A stretch of 64,000 nucleotides of DNA from Bacillota bacterium (GCA_023391835.1 JAEWAE010000069.1:1-64000); one strand, 5' to 3'; counted from the stretch's first letter, positions 42,524 to 51,920 are shown. The notes: generated from the sequence alone by a model not told the origin. Translations and numbers: made by a program.

Positions 42524-42994
42524 ATGGCAATCCGTAATATCATCAAAGTAGGCGACGAAACCCTGCGCAAAAAGAGCCGCCCCGTCACTGTGTTTGACGC
42601 CAGGCTGCGTCAGATGCTCGACGACATGACGGAAACTCTCAAACAGGCCGACGGCGTCGGGCTGGCCGCGCCGCAGATCGGCGTGCTCCGGCGGGTGGTG
42701 GTCGTCCTCGACGACGGGGAATACGTCCGCCTGGTCAACCCGGAAGTCATCGAGGCCCACGGCGAGCAGGAGGATGTGGAAGGCTGCCTTTCCATCCCCG
42801 GCAAATGGGGCATCACCAAGCGGCCGGAAACGGTCGTCGTGCGCGCGCAGGACGATCAGGGCCGCACCTTTACCCGCAAGGGCTCGGGGCTGACGGCGCG
42901 GGCCTATTGCCACGAGATCGACCATCTGGACGGCGTGCTTTTCACCGACCATGTGCTGCGCATGCTCACCCCGGAGGAGCTCAATCGGAAGTAA
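42524..42994 (+). CDS. def: Peptide deformylase
   Basis: 156 residues. All three motifs are present: GVGLAAPQIG (44-53), EGCLSIP (86-92, metal Cys) and HEIDHLDG (130-137, two His ligands and catalytic Glu). It removes the formyl group from nascent proteins. It is paired with fmt, the enzyme adding that group. ATG at 42524 follows AAAGGAAGGAAG. Confidence 0.97.
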   Translation: MAIRNIIKVGDETLRKKSRPVTVFDARLRQMLDDMTETLKQADGVGLAAPQIGVLRRVVVVLDDGEYVRLVNPEVIEAHGEQEDVEGCLSIPGKWGITKRPETVVVRAQDDQGRTFTRKGSGLTARAYCHEIDHLDGVLFTDHVLRMLTPEELNRK

Positions 42995-43045
42995 GCCGTG
43001 TCCGAATGCTTCGGACAGGCGATTTTTGGCGGAGGCGACGATCAG

Positions 43046-43990
43046 ATGAGGATACTTTTCATGGGTACGCCCGATTTTGCGGTGCCGTGCCTGCAGAGGC
43101 TTCTGGAGGACGGACACGAGATCTGCGGGGTGTTCACCAAGCCGGATAAGCCCCGGGGCCGCGGCTATGCCGTGACGCCGCCGCCGGTGGCCGTCGCCGC
43201 CGCAAAGGCGAATATCCCGGTGTTTCAGCCCGCCACGCTGCGGGATGAGTCGGTGGCTGCCCAGGTCGCACAGCTGCGGCCCGACGCCGTCGTGGTCGTG
43301 GCCTACGGCAAGATTCTGCCCGAAGCCATTTTGAATATCCCGCCGCTGGGGTGCGTCAACGTGCACGCGTCGCTGCTGCCCCGCTACCGGGGGGCGGCGC
43401 CCATGCAGTGGGCCATCCTTAATGGCGAGACCGTCACCGGCGTGACCACCATGTTTATGGCCAAGGGGATGGATACCGGCGACATGATCGATAAGGTCGA
43501 AACGCCCATCGGCCCGGATGAGGATTATGGCACACTGTATGCCCGCCTTTCCGTCATGGGGGCGGAGCTGCTCAGCCGCACCATGAGGGAAATCGCCGCC
43601 GGCGCCGCCCACCGCGAAAAGCAGGACGATTCGCAGGCGACCTTTGCGCCCATGATCGACAAGGGCGCCTGCCGTCTTGATTTTTCGGCTCCCGCCGCAC
43701 GGGTGCACGATCGGGTGCGGGCACTGTCGCCCGCACCCGGCGCCCGCACCACCCGCCGGGGCCAGCCGCTCAAAGTCTTTGCCTCCCGGCTGTCGCCGGA
43801 GCCGTCTTCCCCCGGCACGCCGGGCGAGCTGCTCCCGGCGCAGGAAGGCGTCGAGGGCATCCCCGTACGCTGTGGGGACGGGCGGGTGCTGTGGCTCACG
43901 CAGGTGCAGGGGGCCGGCGGGCGGCGGATGGAGGCCGCGGAATATCTGCGCGGCCATCCCGTCGTGCCGGGTGAAACACTCGGCCGCTGA
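43046..43990 (+). CDS. fmt: Methionyl-tRNA formyltransferase
   Basis: 314 residues. MRILFMGTPDFAVP at the N-terminus, then the formyl-folate catalytic region VNVHASLLPRYRGAAPMQWA (Asn/His) with the Asp in KGMDTGDMI. A C-terminal OB-like tRNA-binding domain follows. The ATG at 43046 follows GGCGGAGG; the longer reading from 42998 adds 16 unconserved residues. Confidence 0.96.
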   Translation: MRILFMGTPDFAVPCLQRLLEDGHEICGVFTKPDKPRGRGYAVTPPPVAVAAAKANIPVFQPATLRDESVAAQVAQLRPDAVVVVAYGKILPEAILNIPPLGCVNVHASLLPRYRGAAPMQWAILNGETVTGVTTMFMAKGMDTGDMIDKVETPIGPDEDYGTLYARLSVMGAELLSRTMREIAAGAAHREKQDDSQATFAPMIDKGACRLDFSAPAARVHDRVRALSPAPGARTTRRGQPLKVFASRLSPEPSSPGTPGELLPAQEGVEGIPVRCGDGRVLWLTQVQGAGGRRMEAAEYLRGHPVVPGETLGR

Positions 43991-44019
43991 CCCCGTGGGG
44001 CGGCCTGACCGGAAACGGC

Positions 44020-44058
44020 GGCCCGTCTCCCAGCTCATTGGCTGTTGGGAAACGGGCC
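44020..44058 (+). other. Imperfect hairpin between fmt and yugP
   Basis: GGCCCGT (44020-44026) pairs with ACGGGCC (44052-44058), and TCCCA (44028-44032) with TGGGA (44046-44050), with one mismatch. No U-run, so probably a processing or attenuation structure. Confidence 0.4.
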
Positions 44059-44073
44059 CGAACGGAGGTTCTT

Positions 44074-44799
44074 ATGTTCGGAAACATGCTGGGCTGGGGT
44101 TACGGATACGGGATGGGCAACTATTCCTATTTCTTCTATATGGTGCCGGCGGTCCTTATTTCGATGCTGGCCCAGAGCCATGTGCAGACCACGTTCAGCC
44201 GTTACAGCGGGATGATGGGCAGCCGGGGATATACCGGTGCCCAGGCGGCGCGCATGATACTCGACCGCAGCGGCCTGCAAAATGTGCCCGTGGAGCCGAT
44301 AGCCGGCCGGCTGAGCGACAATTACGACCCGCGCAGCGGCGTGGTGCATCTGTCGGGCGACGTGTTCGGCTCGAATTCCGTGGCGGCCGTGGGTGTGGCG
44401 GCCCATGAGTGCGGGCACGCGATCCAGCACAGCGTGGATTACCGGCCGCTGCGCTGGCGCAACGCCATCATTCCGCTGACCCAGTTCGGCTCGTCGGCTT
44501 CCGTGTGGCTGGTGCTGCTGGGGCTTGTGATGTCTTTCCGCCTGCTGGCGCTGGCGGGCATCGTGCTGTTTTCCTTTGCGGTGCTTTTCCAACTCGTCAC
44601 GCTGCCGGTGGAATTCAACGCCAGCGCCCGGGCGCTTCGGGTGCTGAGGGAAGACGCCATCCTCGATGAGGAGGAGCTTGCCGGCGCGCGGCGGGTGCTC
44701 GGGGCGGCGGCGCTAACCTATGTGGCGGCCACACTGACGGCCTTCCTCAATCTGGCGTGGCTGCTGTCGCTGTTTGGCAACACCCGGCGGCGGAACTGA
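44074..44799 (+). CDS. yugP: YugP-family neutral zinc metallopeptidase
   Basis: 241 residues. N-terminal membrane segment, zinc motif HECGH (near 111, AAHECGHAIQHS), two or three further membrane helices (WLVLLGLVMSFRLLALAG and the C-terminal WLLSLFG). Family DUF/peptidase_M48-like of unknown substrate. The def-fmt-yugP-rsmB-rlmN order is common in Clostridia. Confidence 0.92.
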   Translation: MFGNMLGWGYGYGMGNYSYFFYMVPAVLISMLAQSHVQTTFSRYSGMMGSRGYTGAQAARMILDRSGLQNVPVEPIAGRLSDNYDPRSGVVHLSGDVFGSNSVAAVGVAAHECGHAIQHSVDYRPLRWRNAIIPLTQFGSSASVWLVLLGLVMSFRLLALAGIVLFSFAVLFQLVTLPVEFNASARALRVLREDAILDEEELAGARRVLGAAALTYVAATLTAFLNLAWLLSLFGNTRRRN

Positions 44800-44809
44800 G
44801 GTGGCGGCC

Positions 44810-46159
44810 ATGGGGAATCAGCTGCAGACACAGCCCTCCGCCCGGCGCACGGCGCTTGAAGTGCTGCTGCGTATGGAAAAGGCCGACGGTTTCAGCAACC
44901 TGACGCTGGATGCCGGCCTGCGCCGAAGCCGCCTGCCCCGGCTGGACGCCGACTTTGCCACCGCGCTGGTTTACGGTGTGCTGGAGCACCGCGTCACCAT
45001 CGACTACTTTCTGGATTGCTTCACGGCCCGGCACGGCCGCATGAAGCCCGCCGTGCGCAATATCCTGCGCCTGGGGGCTTGCCAGCTGCTCTTTATGGAT
45101 AAGATACCCCCCGGGGCCGCCGTGGATGAGTCGGTGGCCCTCGCGCGGCAGGCCGGCTGCGGCTGGGCCTCCGGCTTTGTCAACGCGGTGCTGCGCGCCA
45201 TGGCCCGCCGGGCGGATGACCTGCCCTGGCCCGATCGGGCGGCGGATGCGATCCGCTGGCTGTCGGTGCGCTACGCCTGCCCGGAATGGCTGGTGCGCCT
45301 GTGGCGCGACGCCTACGGCGCGGACGAAATCGAGCCGCTGCTCGCGGCCATGCAGGAGCGGGCCCCTGCGGCGGCGCGGGTCAACACGCTGCGCACCACC
45401 GCCCCGGAACTGTGCGTCACCCTGCGGGAGCAGGGTGTGGAAGCCCGGGTTTCCGACCGGCTGCCCGGTGCGGTGGAGCTTGCCGGCACGTCGGAGCTGC
45501 GCCGGCTGCCCGCCTTCGAGGCCGGGCTTTTCTATATGCAGGATTACGCCTCCCAGCTATGCTGTCGGGCGGTGGACCCGCAGCCCGGCGAGACGGTGCT
45601 CGACATGTGCGCCGCGCCGGGGGGCAAGAGCTTCACCATGGCGCTGATGATGCAGGGCCGCGGGCTCGTGCGCGCGCTGGAGCTGCACCCGCAGCGGGTG
45701 GAACTCATCGCCGAGGGCGCCCGCCGGCTTGGGCTTGCCAATCTGCGCGCGCAGGCGAATGATTCCGCGCGCCCGTGCGACGACCTGGGGCTGGCCGACC
45801 GGGTGCTGTGCGACGTGCCCTGCTCGGGTCTGGGCGTCATCCGGCGCAAGCCGGAGATCCGTTTCAAGCGGCCGGAAACATTTGACTACCTGCCGGATTT
45901 GCAGTATAGTATACTGTATGAAGGCTCGCGCCATGTCCGCCCGGGCGGAATACTTGTCTATTCCACCTGCACGCTCAATCCGGCGGAAAACGACGCGGTG
46001 ATCCGGCGCTTTCTCGACGAAAACCCGGATTTCGGGGGGGATGCCCTGCCCGAGCCGATCCCGCGCGCGCGGCCGGCAGGCGGCTGCTCCGTTACGCTGT
46101 TCCCTCACAGGGACGGCACCGACGGCTTTTTCATCGCGCGCATGACACGCAAAGGGTAA
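44810..46159 (+). CDS. rsmB: 16S rRNA (cytosine-967 C5) methyltransferase
   Basis: 449 residues. The N-terminal NusB-like RNA-binding domain (~10-140: RRTALEVLLRMEKADGFSN) precedes the methyltransferase with SAM motif LDMCAAPGGKSF, VLCDVPCSGLGVIRRKPE (PC catalytic motif) and YSTCTLNPAEN (second catalytic Cys). The ATG at 44810 is 5 nt from GAGGTGG; a TTG at 44774 in the previous gene is less likely. Confidence 0.95.
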   Translation: MGNQLQTQPSARRTALEVLLRMEKADGFSNLTLDAGLRRSRLPRLDADFATALVYGVLEHRVTIDYFLDCFTARHGRMKPAVRNILRLGACQLLFMDKIPPGAAVDESVALARQAGCGWASGFVNAVLRAMARRADDLPWPDRAADAIRWLSVRYACPEWLVRLWRDAYGADEIEPLLAAMQERAPAAARVNTLRTTAPELCVTLREQGVEARVSDRLPGAVELAGTSELRRLPAFEAGLFYMQDYASQLCCRAVDPQPGETVLDMCAAPGGKSFTMALMMQGRGLVRALELHPQRVELIAEGARRLGLANLRAQANDSARPCDDLGLADRVLCDVPCSGLGVIRRKPEIRFKRPETFDYLPDLQYSILYEGSRHVRPGGILVYSTCTLNPAENDAVIRRFLDENPDFGGDALPEPIPRARPAGGCSVTLFPHRDGTDGFFIARMTRKG

Positions 46160-46166
46160 GGTGCAG

Positions 46167-47237
46167 ATGAGCGGACAGACGGATATCAAGTCGCTGACCC
46201 CGGAGGAGCTCGCGGGTTTCCTGCGCGGCTTCGGCCAGCCGGCGTTCCGGGCCAGACAGGTGTTTGCCTGGCTGCACCGGGGCGTCGAGTCGTTTGACGA
46301 AATGACCGACCTGCCCCTTTCCCTGCGGCAGAGCCTTGCCGAAAACGCATTCCTCACGGTGCCCTGCGTGGAGCGCCGGCTGGAATCGAAGCTCGACGGC
46401 ACGGTCAAGTATCTTTACGGCCTGCGGGACGGCGAGGCCATCGAGACGGTGCTCATGCGTTATCACTACGGCGACAGCGTGTGCATTTCCACCGAGGCCG
46501 GCTGCCCCATGGGCTGCTCGTTCTGCGCGTCGCCGCTGGCGGGGTTCCGCCGCGGCCTGACCCCGGCCGAGATGCTCGACCAGGTTCTTTTCACCCAGAA
46601 AGATACCGGCCGCCGTGTGTCCCATTGTGTGCTGATGGGCATCGGCGAGCCCCTGGATAATTACGACAACGTCGTGAAGTTTCTCCACATCCTTTCCTGC
46701 CCGGGCGGGCTCAATCTGAGCCTGCGGCACGTGTCCCTTTCCACCTGCGGGCTGGTGGACCGCATCTACGACCTGATGAAGCTCAAACTCCAGCTCACCC
46801 TTTCGGTGTCGCTGCATGCGCCGAACGACCAGTTGCGTTCCCGGCTGATGCCGGTCAACCGCCGCTGGGGCGTCGGGCCGCTGCTGGAGGCCTGCCGGGC
46901 TTACACCGAGGCGACGGGGCGGCGCATCTCCTTTGAGTATGCCATGATCGAGAGCGTCAACGACACGCCCGCCTGCGCGAGGGAGCTCGGCTCCCGGCTG
47001 CGGGGCATGCTCTGCCATGTCAATCTGATTCCGGTCAACTCTGTCAAAGAGAAGAATTATAGAAAAAGCCCGGAGCCTCGGATGGCTCAGTTTGCGAAGG
47101 TTTTGGCCGGATATGGGCTGAATGTCACCGTGCGCCGCACGCTGGGGAGCGACATCAATGCCTCCTGCGGGCAGCTCAGACGCGCGCACGGCGGCAGTGG
47201 GGAGGGGACAACCGTTGAATATAGTGGGGAAAACTGA
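46167..47237 (+). CDS. rlmN: Dual-specificity 23S rRNA/tRNA (adenine-C2) methyltransferase RlmN
   Basis: 356 residues, radical-SAM enzyme. CPMGCSFC (near 113) is the CxxxCxxC [4Fe-4S] site; the resolving Cys is in INASCGQLR near the C-terminus, and the second conserved Cys in STCGL. It methylates A2503 of 23S rRNA and A37 of some tRNAs. Start ATG 46167, with GTG 46161 as alternative. It overlaps prpC by 23 nt. Confidence 0.96.
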   Translation: MSGQTDIKSLTPEELAGFLRGFGQPAFRARQVFAWLHRGVESFDEMTDLPLSLRQSLAENAFLTVPCVERRLESKLDGTVKYLYGLRDGEAIETVLMRYHYGDSVCISTEAGCPMGCSFCASPLAGFRRGLTPAEMLDQVLFTQKDTGRRVSHCVLMGIGEPLDNYDNVVKFLHILSCPGGLNLSLRHVSLSTCGLVDRIYDLMKLKLQLTLSVSLHAPNDQLRSRLMPVNRRWGVGPLLEACRAYTEATGRRISFEYAMIESVNDTPACARELGSRLRGMLCHVNLIPVNSVKEKNYRKSPEPRMAQFAKVLAGYGLNVTVRRTLGSDINASCGQLRRAHGGSGEGTTVEYSGEN

Positions 47238-47943
47238 CCCCGGAAAGGTCAGAAAGACCAATCAGGACGATTTTTCCTGCGGCACGATGCCCGACGGTAA
47301 CGTGTGGGCAGTGGTCTGCGACGGCATGGGCGGCGCAAACGGCGGCTCGGTGGCGAGCTCGGTGGCGGTGCAGGTCATTTCGCAGCACATTCAGGCCGGC
47401 TATACCGGGCACACCGATATCGCGTCGGTCAAGCAGCTGCTTTACGACGCCATCCGGCAGGCCAACGGCGTCGTATACCAAAAGGCCCAGGAGGATCCGT
47501 CCCTGAGCGGTATGGGCACCACCGTCATCGCCTGCGTCGCCACGTCGGAGTGCGTCTATATCGCCCACGCGGGCGACAGCCGGGCGTATCTTATCGCCGG
47601 CGGCCGGGCGCTGCAGCTGACCCGCGATCATTCCATCGTGCAGGAAATGCTCGACAGCGGCAAGCTCACTCCGGAAGAGGCCCGCAATCATCCGCAGAAA
47701 AACATCATCACCCGCGCCCTGGGCGTGGAAGAACAGTTGGAAATCGACTTTTGCGAGACGATTTTCCCGGAAAAGGCGGGGCTTCTCATCTGCACGGACG
47801 GATTGACCAACCTGGTGGACGACGCTGCCATCGTCGGCATGCTGGAAAAGCCCGGGCCGGACGACCCGGTTGCCCGGCTGGTGGAGTTGGCCAACCAGAG
47901 CGGCGGCACCGATAATATCACCGTGGTTCTGATCGAGCGGTAA
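47215..47943 (+). CDS. prpC: PP2C-type Ser/Thr protein phosphatase PrpC (Stp)
   Basis: 242 residues. Metal-binding motifs KVRKTNQDDF, VVCDGMGGANGG, GMGTTV, HAGDSRAYL, LTRDHS, ICTDGL and GGTDNITVV are all present. It dephosphorylates the targets of PrkC, encoded next. TTG start at 47215, 8 nt from GGGGAGGGG. Cytosolic. Confidence 0.95.
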   Translation: MNIVGKTDPGKVRKTNQDDFSCGTMPDGNVWAVVCDGMGGANGGSVASSVAVQVISQHIQAGYTGHTDIASVKQLLYDAIRQANGVVYQKAQEDPSLSGMGTTVIACVATSECVYIAHAGDSRAYLIAGGRALQLTRDHSIVQEMLDSGKLTPEEARNHPQKNIITRALGVEEQLEIDFCETIFPEKAGLLICTDGLTNLVDDAAIVGMLEKPGPDDPVARLVELANQSGGTDNITVVLIER

Positions 47944-47961
47944 TCCGGGGGGTGAATTGTG

Positions 47962-50073
47962 ATGGAAAATATTATTGGTAGAAAACTTGACGGGCGCTAT
48001 GAGATTCAGGAAATCATCGGTGTCGGCGGCATGGCCATCGTGTATAAGGCCTATGACAGCATCGACGATCGGGTCGTGGCGGTCAAGGTCCTCAAGGATG
48101 AATTCCTCGCCAACGAGGATTTCAAGCGACGGTTCAAAAATGAATCCAAGGCCATCTCCGTGCTCTCGCATCCCAATATCGTCAAAGTATACGATGTGAG
48201 CTTCGGCGAAAAGATGCAGTATATCGTCATGGAGTACATCGACGGTATCACCCTGAAAGAATATATCGACCAGCAGAAGGTGCTCACGTGGAAAGAGACG
48301 GTGCATTTCACCGTCCAGATTCTGCGGGCGCTGGAGCATGCCCACGCCCGTGGCATCGTCCATCGGGATATCAAGCCGCAGAATATCATGATGCTGGAGG
48401 ACGGCACCATCAAGGTGGCCGATTTCGGCATCGCCCGCATCGTCAACAGCGAGACCCGCACCATCACCGACAAGGCCATCGGGTCGGTGCATTATATCAG
48501 CCCCGAGCAGGCCCGCGGCGACAAGACCGACGAGAAATCCGACATCTATTCGGTGGGCGTGATGATGTACGAGATGCTCACCGGCTCGCTGCCCTTTGAG
48601 TCGGATAATGCCGTGTCAGTGGCCATTATGCAGATGCAGCAGAGCCCCCGCCGCCCGCGGGAGCTCAATGACAAGATCCCCGAGGGGCTGGAGGATATCA
48701 CCCTGCGGGCCATGCAAAAAGACCCGGCCGACCGTTACGCGTCGGCGGCGGATATGCTGGCCGACATTGAGCGTTTCAAGAATAACCCGAGCATCCGCTT
48801 CGAGTATAAATATTTCGTCGACGAGAGCCCGACCAAATACGTCGATGCCATCAGCAAGGTCAAGGCGGCCGACAGCCCCGCGGCGGAGCCGCAGCCCCGG
48901 CGCAAAAAGAAGACCGCCGTCATTCCCAAGCTCACGGCCATCGCGGGCGCGCTGGTGCTGGTGGTGCTCGTGGTGGTGCTCGCCGCTCTCTTTAAATCCG
49001 GCTTTTTCGGCGGCCGCACCCAGGATGTGACGGTGCCCGACCTGGTGGGGCAGAATTATAACGACGTGCGCGCCAACCCCACCTATGCCTCCAAATTCAA
49101 AATCACCCAGGAGACCACCCTCTACAGCGACACCGTCCCCAAAGATTCCATCATATCGCAAAACCCGGAAAAGGGCGCGGTGGTGAAGAAAAATTCCACC
49201 ATCAAGGTCAAAGTGAGTCTCGGCCCCAATATGGTGACCATTCCCGACAATATCAACGGCATGGATGCCACATCGGGCGAGCTGGCCCTTAAGCAGTTGG
49301 GGCTCCAGGTCTCGGAGTCGACACAGAACAGCGACTCCGTCGCCAAGGGCACCATCATCAGCATCGACCCGCCCAGCGGCACCCAGGTCAAAGCCGGCTC
49401 CACCGTGGCCGTGGTCGTCAGCGCCGGGGTCAGTCAGGCCACAGTGCCCGATCTGTCGCAGGTGGCAGAGACCGCCGCCCAGGGCGCCATCGAGAAGGCG
49501 GGCCTCAAAGCGGGCAGCATCACAGAGGATTACAGCGACACGGTGGCGGTGGGCAAGCTCATCAAGCAGACGCCGTCTGCTGGTACTATGGCGGATAAAA
49601 ACACCACCGTTTCGGCCGTTTACAGCAAAGGCCCGCAGCCTGCGTCGTCGACGGCACCTTCCACACCGAGCACAAGCAGTCTGCCGGACGTGACGAGTCA
49701 GTTTGATTCGGCGGCGCAGAAGCAGTTGGCGGCATACACGGTGCAGACAATGAGACAGGATGGGTATGCCAGCGGCTATGTATATAAGCAGGACCCCAGT
49801 GGAGGCTCACAATTAATTCCTTCAAAATCGACTACGATAACTCTTTACGAAGGAAATGGAAATGCGGATTCTTGGGCAAAATCGCAGAAGCTTTCTGATG
49901 TTGTCAGTAAGTTGTCTAGCCGTGGGTTTACTGCGGGTAAGATAGTCGATGCGAGTGGCAATAAAATAGATTCCGCTAATTATAGCAATTATACAGTGAC
50001 CGACACGACAACGGAAAGTGATGGTGTCACTTTGGACATTACGGCACAGTCAAACGCAACTGGAAAGCCATAA
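47962..50073 (+). CDS. prkC: PASTA-domain Ser/Thr protein kinase PrkC
   Basis: 703 residues. Kinase domain ~8-270: GVGGMAIVYKAYD, AVKVLK, HRDIKPQN (near 134), DFGIARI, SPEQARG. Transmembrane segment ~325-346. Three PASTA domains follow (~355-560; VPDLVGQNYNDV, IPDNINGMDATSG, VPDLSQVAETA). After a Ser/Pro linker, a further ~125-residue Ser/Thr/Gly-rich domain is encoded by unusually AT-rich DNA. PASTA domains sense muropeptides and lipid II; in spores, PrkC triggers germination. The last domain is not clearly PASTA. Confidence 0.95.
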   Translation: MENIIGRKLDGRYEIQEIIGVGGMAIVYKAYDSIDDRVVAVKVLKDEFLANEDFKRRFKNESKAISVLSHPNIVKVYDVSFGEKMQYIVMEYIDGITLKEYIDQQKVLTWKETVHFTVQILRALEHAHARGIVHRDIKPQNIMMLEDGTIKVADFGIARIVNSETRTITDKAIGSVHYISPEQARGDKTDEKSDIYSVGVMMYEMLTGSLPFESDNAVSVAIMQMQQSPRRPRELNDKIPEGLEDITLRAMQKDPADRYASAADMLADIERFKNNPSIRFEYKYFVDESPTKYVDAISKVKAADSPAAEPQPRRKKKTAVIPKLTAIAGALVLVVLVVVLAALFKSGFFGGRTQDVTVPDLVGQNYNDVRANPTYASKFKITQETTLYSDTVPKDSIISQNPEKGAVVKKNSTIKVKVSLGPNMVTIPDNINGMDATSGELALKQLGLQVSESTQNSDSVAKGTIISIDPPSGTQVKAGSTVAVVVSAGVSQATVPDLSQVAETAAQGAIEKAGLKAGSITEDYSDTVAVGKLIKQTPSAGTMADKNTTVSAVYSKGPQPASSTAPSTPSTSSLPDVTSQFDSAAQKQLAAYTVQTMRQDGYASGYVYKQDPSGGSQLIPSKSTTITLYEGNGNADSWAKSQKLSDVVSKLSSRGFTAGKIVDASGNKIDSANYSNYTVTDTTTESDGVTLDITAQSNATGKP
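49690..50073 (+). other. AT-rich 3' segment of prkC, compositional island
   Basis: By hand count, 101 of 240 bases (42%) are G/C in 49801-50040, against 42 of 60 (70%) in 50101-50160 just downstream. Codon use changes to AAA/ATA/AAT/TTT-rich. It encodes the extra C-terminal extracellular domain of PrkC. Confidence 0.8.
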
Positions 50074-50074
50074 T

Positions 50075-50971
50075 ATGTGCACAGGTCTCATCGTCAAAGC
50101 CACCGCCGGTTTCTATTATGTGCAGAGCGGGGGCGGCCGGGTGGAGTGCCGCGCAAGGGGGATATTCCGCAGAGAGGGAATATCCCCCCTTGTGGGTGAC
50201 CGGGTGCGCATCACCGTGCAGGGGGAGCAGGGCACGGTGGAAGAGATACTACCCCGCCGCAACCGGCTTGCCCGCCCCGCCGTCGCCAATGTGACCCGTC
50301 TGGTCGTCGTCGCCTCGGCGGCCGACCCGGCCCCGGTGCTTTTTACCCTCGACAAGCTCACGGCCATCGCCGTGCATGCGGGCATCGAGCCGGTGATGGT
50401 CTTTTCCAAGTCAGACCTCGGCGCGGCGGAGGATTTCGCGGCCCTTTACCGCCCGGCGGGCTTCGCGGCCTTTGCCGTCAGCAGCCGCACGGGGGCGGGG
50501 GTCGAGGCTCTGCGCGCCGCGCTGGGGGCGGGGCTCAATGTTTTCACCGGCAATTCCGGCGTGGGCAAATCGAGCCTGCTCAACTGCCTTTGCCCGGGGC
50601 TTGCGCTTGCCACAGGGGCGGTCAGCCGCCGGCTGGGCCGCGGCCGCCACACCACCCGGGTGGTGGAACTTTTCCCGCTGGGGGAGGAGCCAGATGCCTG
50701 GGTGGCCGATACGCCGGGCTTTTCGTCGCTTGATATCGAGCAGGGCCAGATCATCCGGCGGGAAGAGCTGCCCGGGGTCTTTCCGGAATTCACGCCCTTT
50801 TTGGGCCGGTGCCGGTTTGACGACTGCACCCATGTGTGCGAGCCGGGCTGCGCCGTGCGGGCGGCCGTCGAGCGGGGGGATATTCCCGCCGCCCGCCATG
50901 AAAGCTACTGCCGGATGATGGAAGAGGCCCGCGCGCTCAAAGAGTGGGATCTGCCGGAGCAAAAGCCGTGA
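50075..50971 (+). CDS. rsgA: Ribosome small-subunit GTPase RsgA (CpgA)
   Basis: 298 residues. An N-terminal OB domain (CTGLIVKATAGFYYV) is followed by the circularly permuted GTPase: G4 FSKSDL precedes G1 GNSGVGKSS (near 160) and G3 DTPGFSS (near 212). A zinc knuckle is present in CRFDDCTHVCEPGCAV. It checks 30S maturation. The ATG at 50075 directly follows the prkC stop. In B. subtilis rpe lies between rsgA and thiN; here it is absent. Confidence 0.96.
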   Translation: MCTGLIVKATAGFYYVQSGGGRVECRARGIFRREGISPLVGDRVRITVQGEQGTVEEILPRRNRLARPAVANVTRLVVVASAADPAPVLFTLDKLTAIAVHAGIEPVMVFSKSDLGAAEDFAALYRPAGFAAFAVSSRTGAGVEALRAALGAGLNVFTGNSGVGKSSLLNCLCPGLALATGAVSRRLGRGRHTTRVVELFPLGEEPDAWVADTPGFSSLDIEQGQIIRREELPGVFPEFTPFLGRCRFDDCTHVCEPGCAVRAAVERGDIPAARHESYCRMMEEARALKEWDLPEQKP

Positions 50972-51008
50972 ATCCGGCGGGATGATTGCCTGTGGGGGGT
51001 GTGTGTGA

Positions 51009-51644
51009 GTGGAAAGATGCGTGATCGTGCTGTCGGGCCCCATGGGTGACTACGCGCGGGTGCGGGGGCTTTTTCGCCCGGATGATTTCGTGATATGCGC
51101 CGACGGGGGGCTTGTGCACGCCCGGGCGCTGGGCCTCGCCGTGCGGATGCTGGTGGGCGACTTGGATTCGCTGGGCACACCGCCGCCCGACGGGGTGCCG
51201 GTGCTGCGTTTCCCGCCCGAAAAAGACGACACCGACACGCTGCTGGCCATCGACTGGGCGCTCGCGCAGGGCCGGCGGGATTTTCTGCTCGTCGGGGGGC
51301 TGCGGGGCCGGCTCGACCACACGGTGGCGAATTTTTCGGCGCTGCTGCATCTGTGCCGCGCCGGTGCGCAGGGCTTCATTGCCGACGGCGACAACGAGGC
51401 GCACATGCTGCTGAAGGGCACGATGAGTTTCCCCCGTCGGGAGGGCTGGTATATTTCGGCCTTCCCCTTCGAGAGGGAGGCATGCGGCGTCACCGAGCGG
51501 GGGCTCAAATACCCGCTGGAAGAGGCCGTGCTCCGCAACGACCGGGTGCTGGGGGTCAGCAACGAATTCACCGACGCCCCGGCGGCGGAAATCACGGTGC
51601 GGCAGGGCCCGCTGCTCCTCATCCTGTCAAAAAAAGAAAAATAA
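51009..51644 (+). CDS. thiN: Thiamine pyrophosphokinase
   Basis: 211 residues. VICADGGLVHARALGL, VGDLDSLG (metal/nucleotide-binding Asp), EKDDTDTLLAIDWAL and GLRGRLDHTVANF are the TPK signatures. It converts thiamine to TPP, the ligand of the thiT riboswitch at 32.3 kb. The GTG at 51009, about 8 nt after GGGGGGTG, is the preferred start. Confidence 0.94.
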   Translation: MERCVIVLSGPMGDYARVRGLFRPDDFVICADGGLVHARALGLAVRMLVGDLDSLGTPPPDGVPVLRFPPEKDDTDTLLAIDWALAQGRRDFLLVGGLRGRLDHTVANFSALLHLCRAGAQGFIADGDNEAHMLLKGTMSFPRREGWYISAFPFEREACGVTERGLKYPLEEAVLRNDRVLGVSNEFTDAPAAEITVRQGPLLLILSKKEK

Positions 51645-51750
51645 AAGCGGGTATGGCAAAAAGCCTTTACAGGCGTTCCGTCTGTATTTTATGGCCGGAA
51701 TGGCCGTAAAACCGTGCTTTTGGCCTCGTAAATTGCCCGTATGCGATAAA

Positions 51751-51797
51751 GGCTGTTGCAAAATGTATAGGTATGCATTTTGCAACAGCCCCTTTTT
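51751..51797 (+). terminator. Strong terminator after thiN
   Basis: A perfect 15-bp stem, GGCTGTTGCAAAATG (51751-51765) with CATTTTGCAACAGCC (51776-51790), 10-nt loop, then CCTTTTT. It ends the long yicC-thiN transcription region and isolates the spoVM group. Confidence 0.88.
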
Positions 51798-51920
51798 ATG
51801 CGTCTTTTGCGCACCAAACGCCCGCCCGCACATATACTGGTAGAAAAGGCGGCACTCCGGCTGGGCCGGTGGGCCGTACCGTGCGGCAAACCGCCGTCGG
51901 GCGGGAGGAGATGGTAAGGG

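Noticed and set aside
49030..49660. Repeats in prkC as a DNA repeat array
   Set aside because: They are protein-level PASTA domain repeats with diverged nucleotides, not a DNA repeat feature.
51754..51765. TGTTGCAAAATG matches the first 12 bases of operator O3
   Set aside because: It is the left arm of the terminator after thiN. The second half does not keep the N7-GCAACA geometry, so it is most likely coincidence.
51627..51833. Minus-strand 68-codon frame after thiN
   Set aside because: It crosses the terminator hairpin, has a poly-Phe end and no ribosome-binding site.
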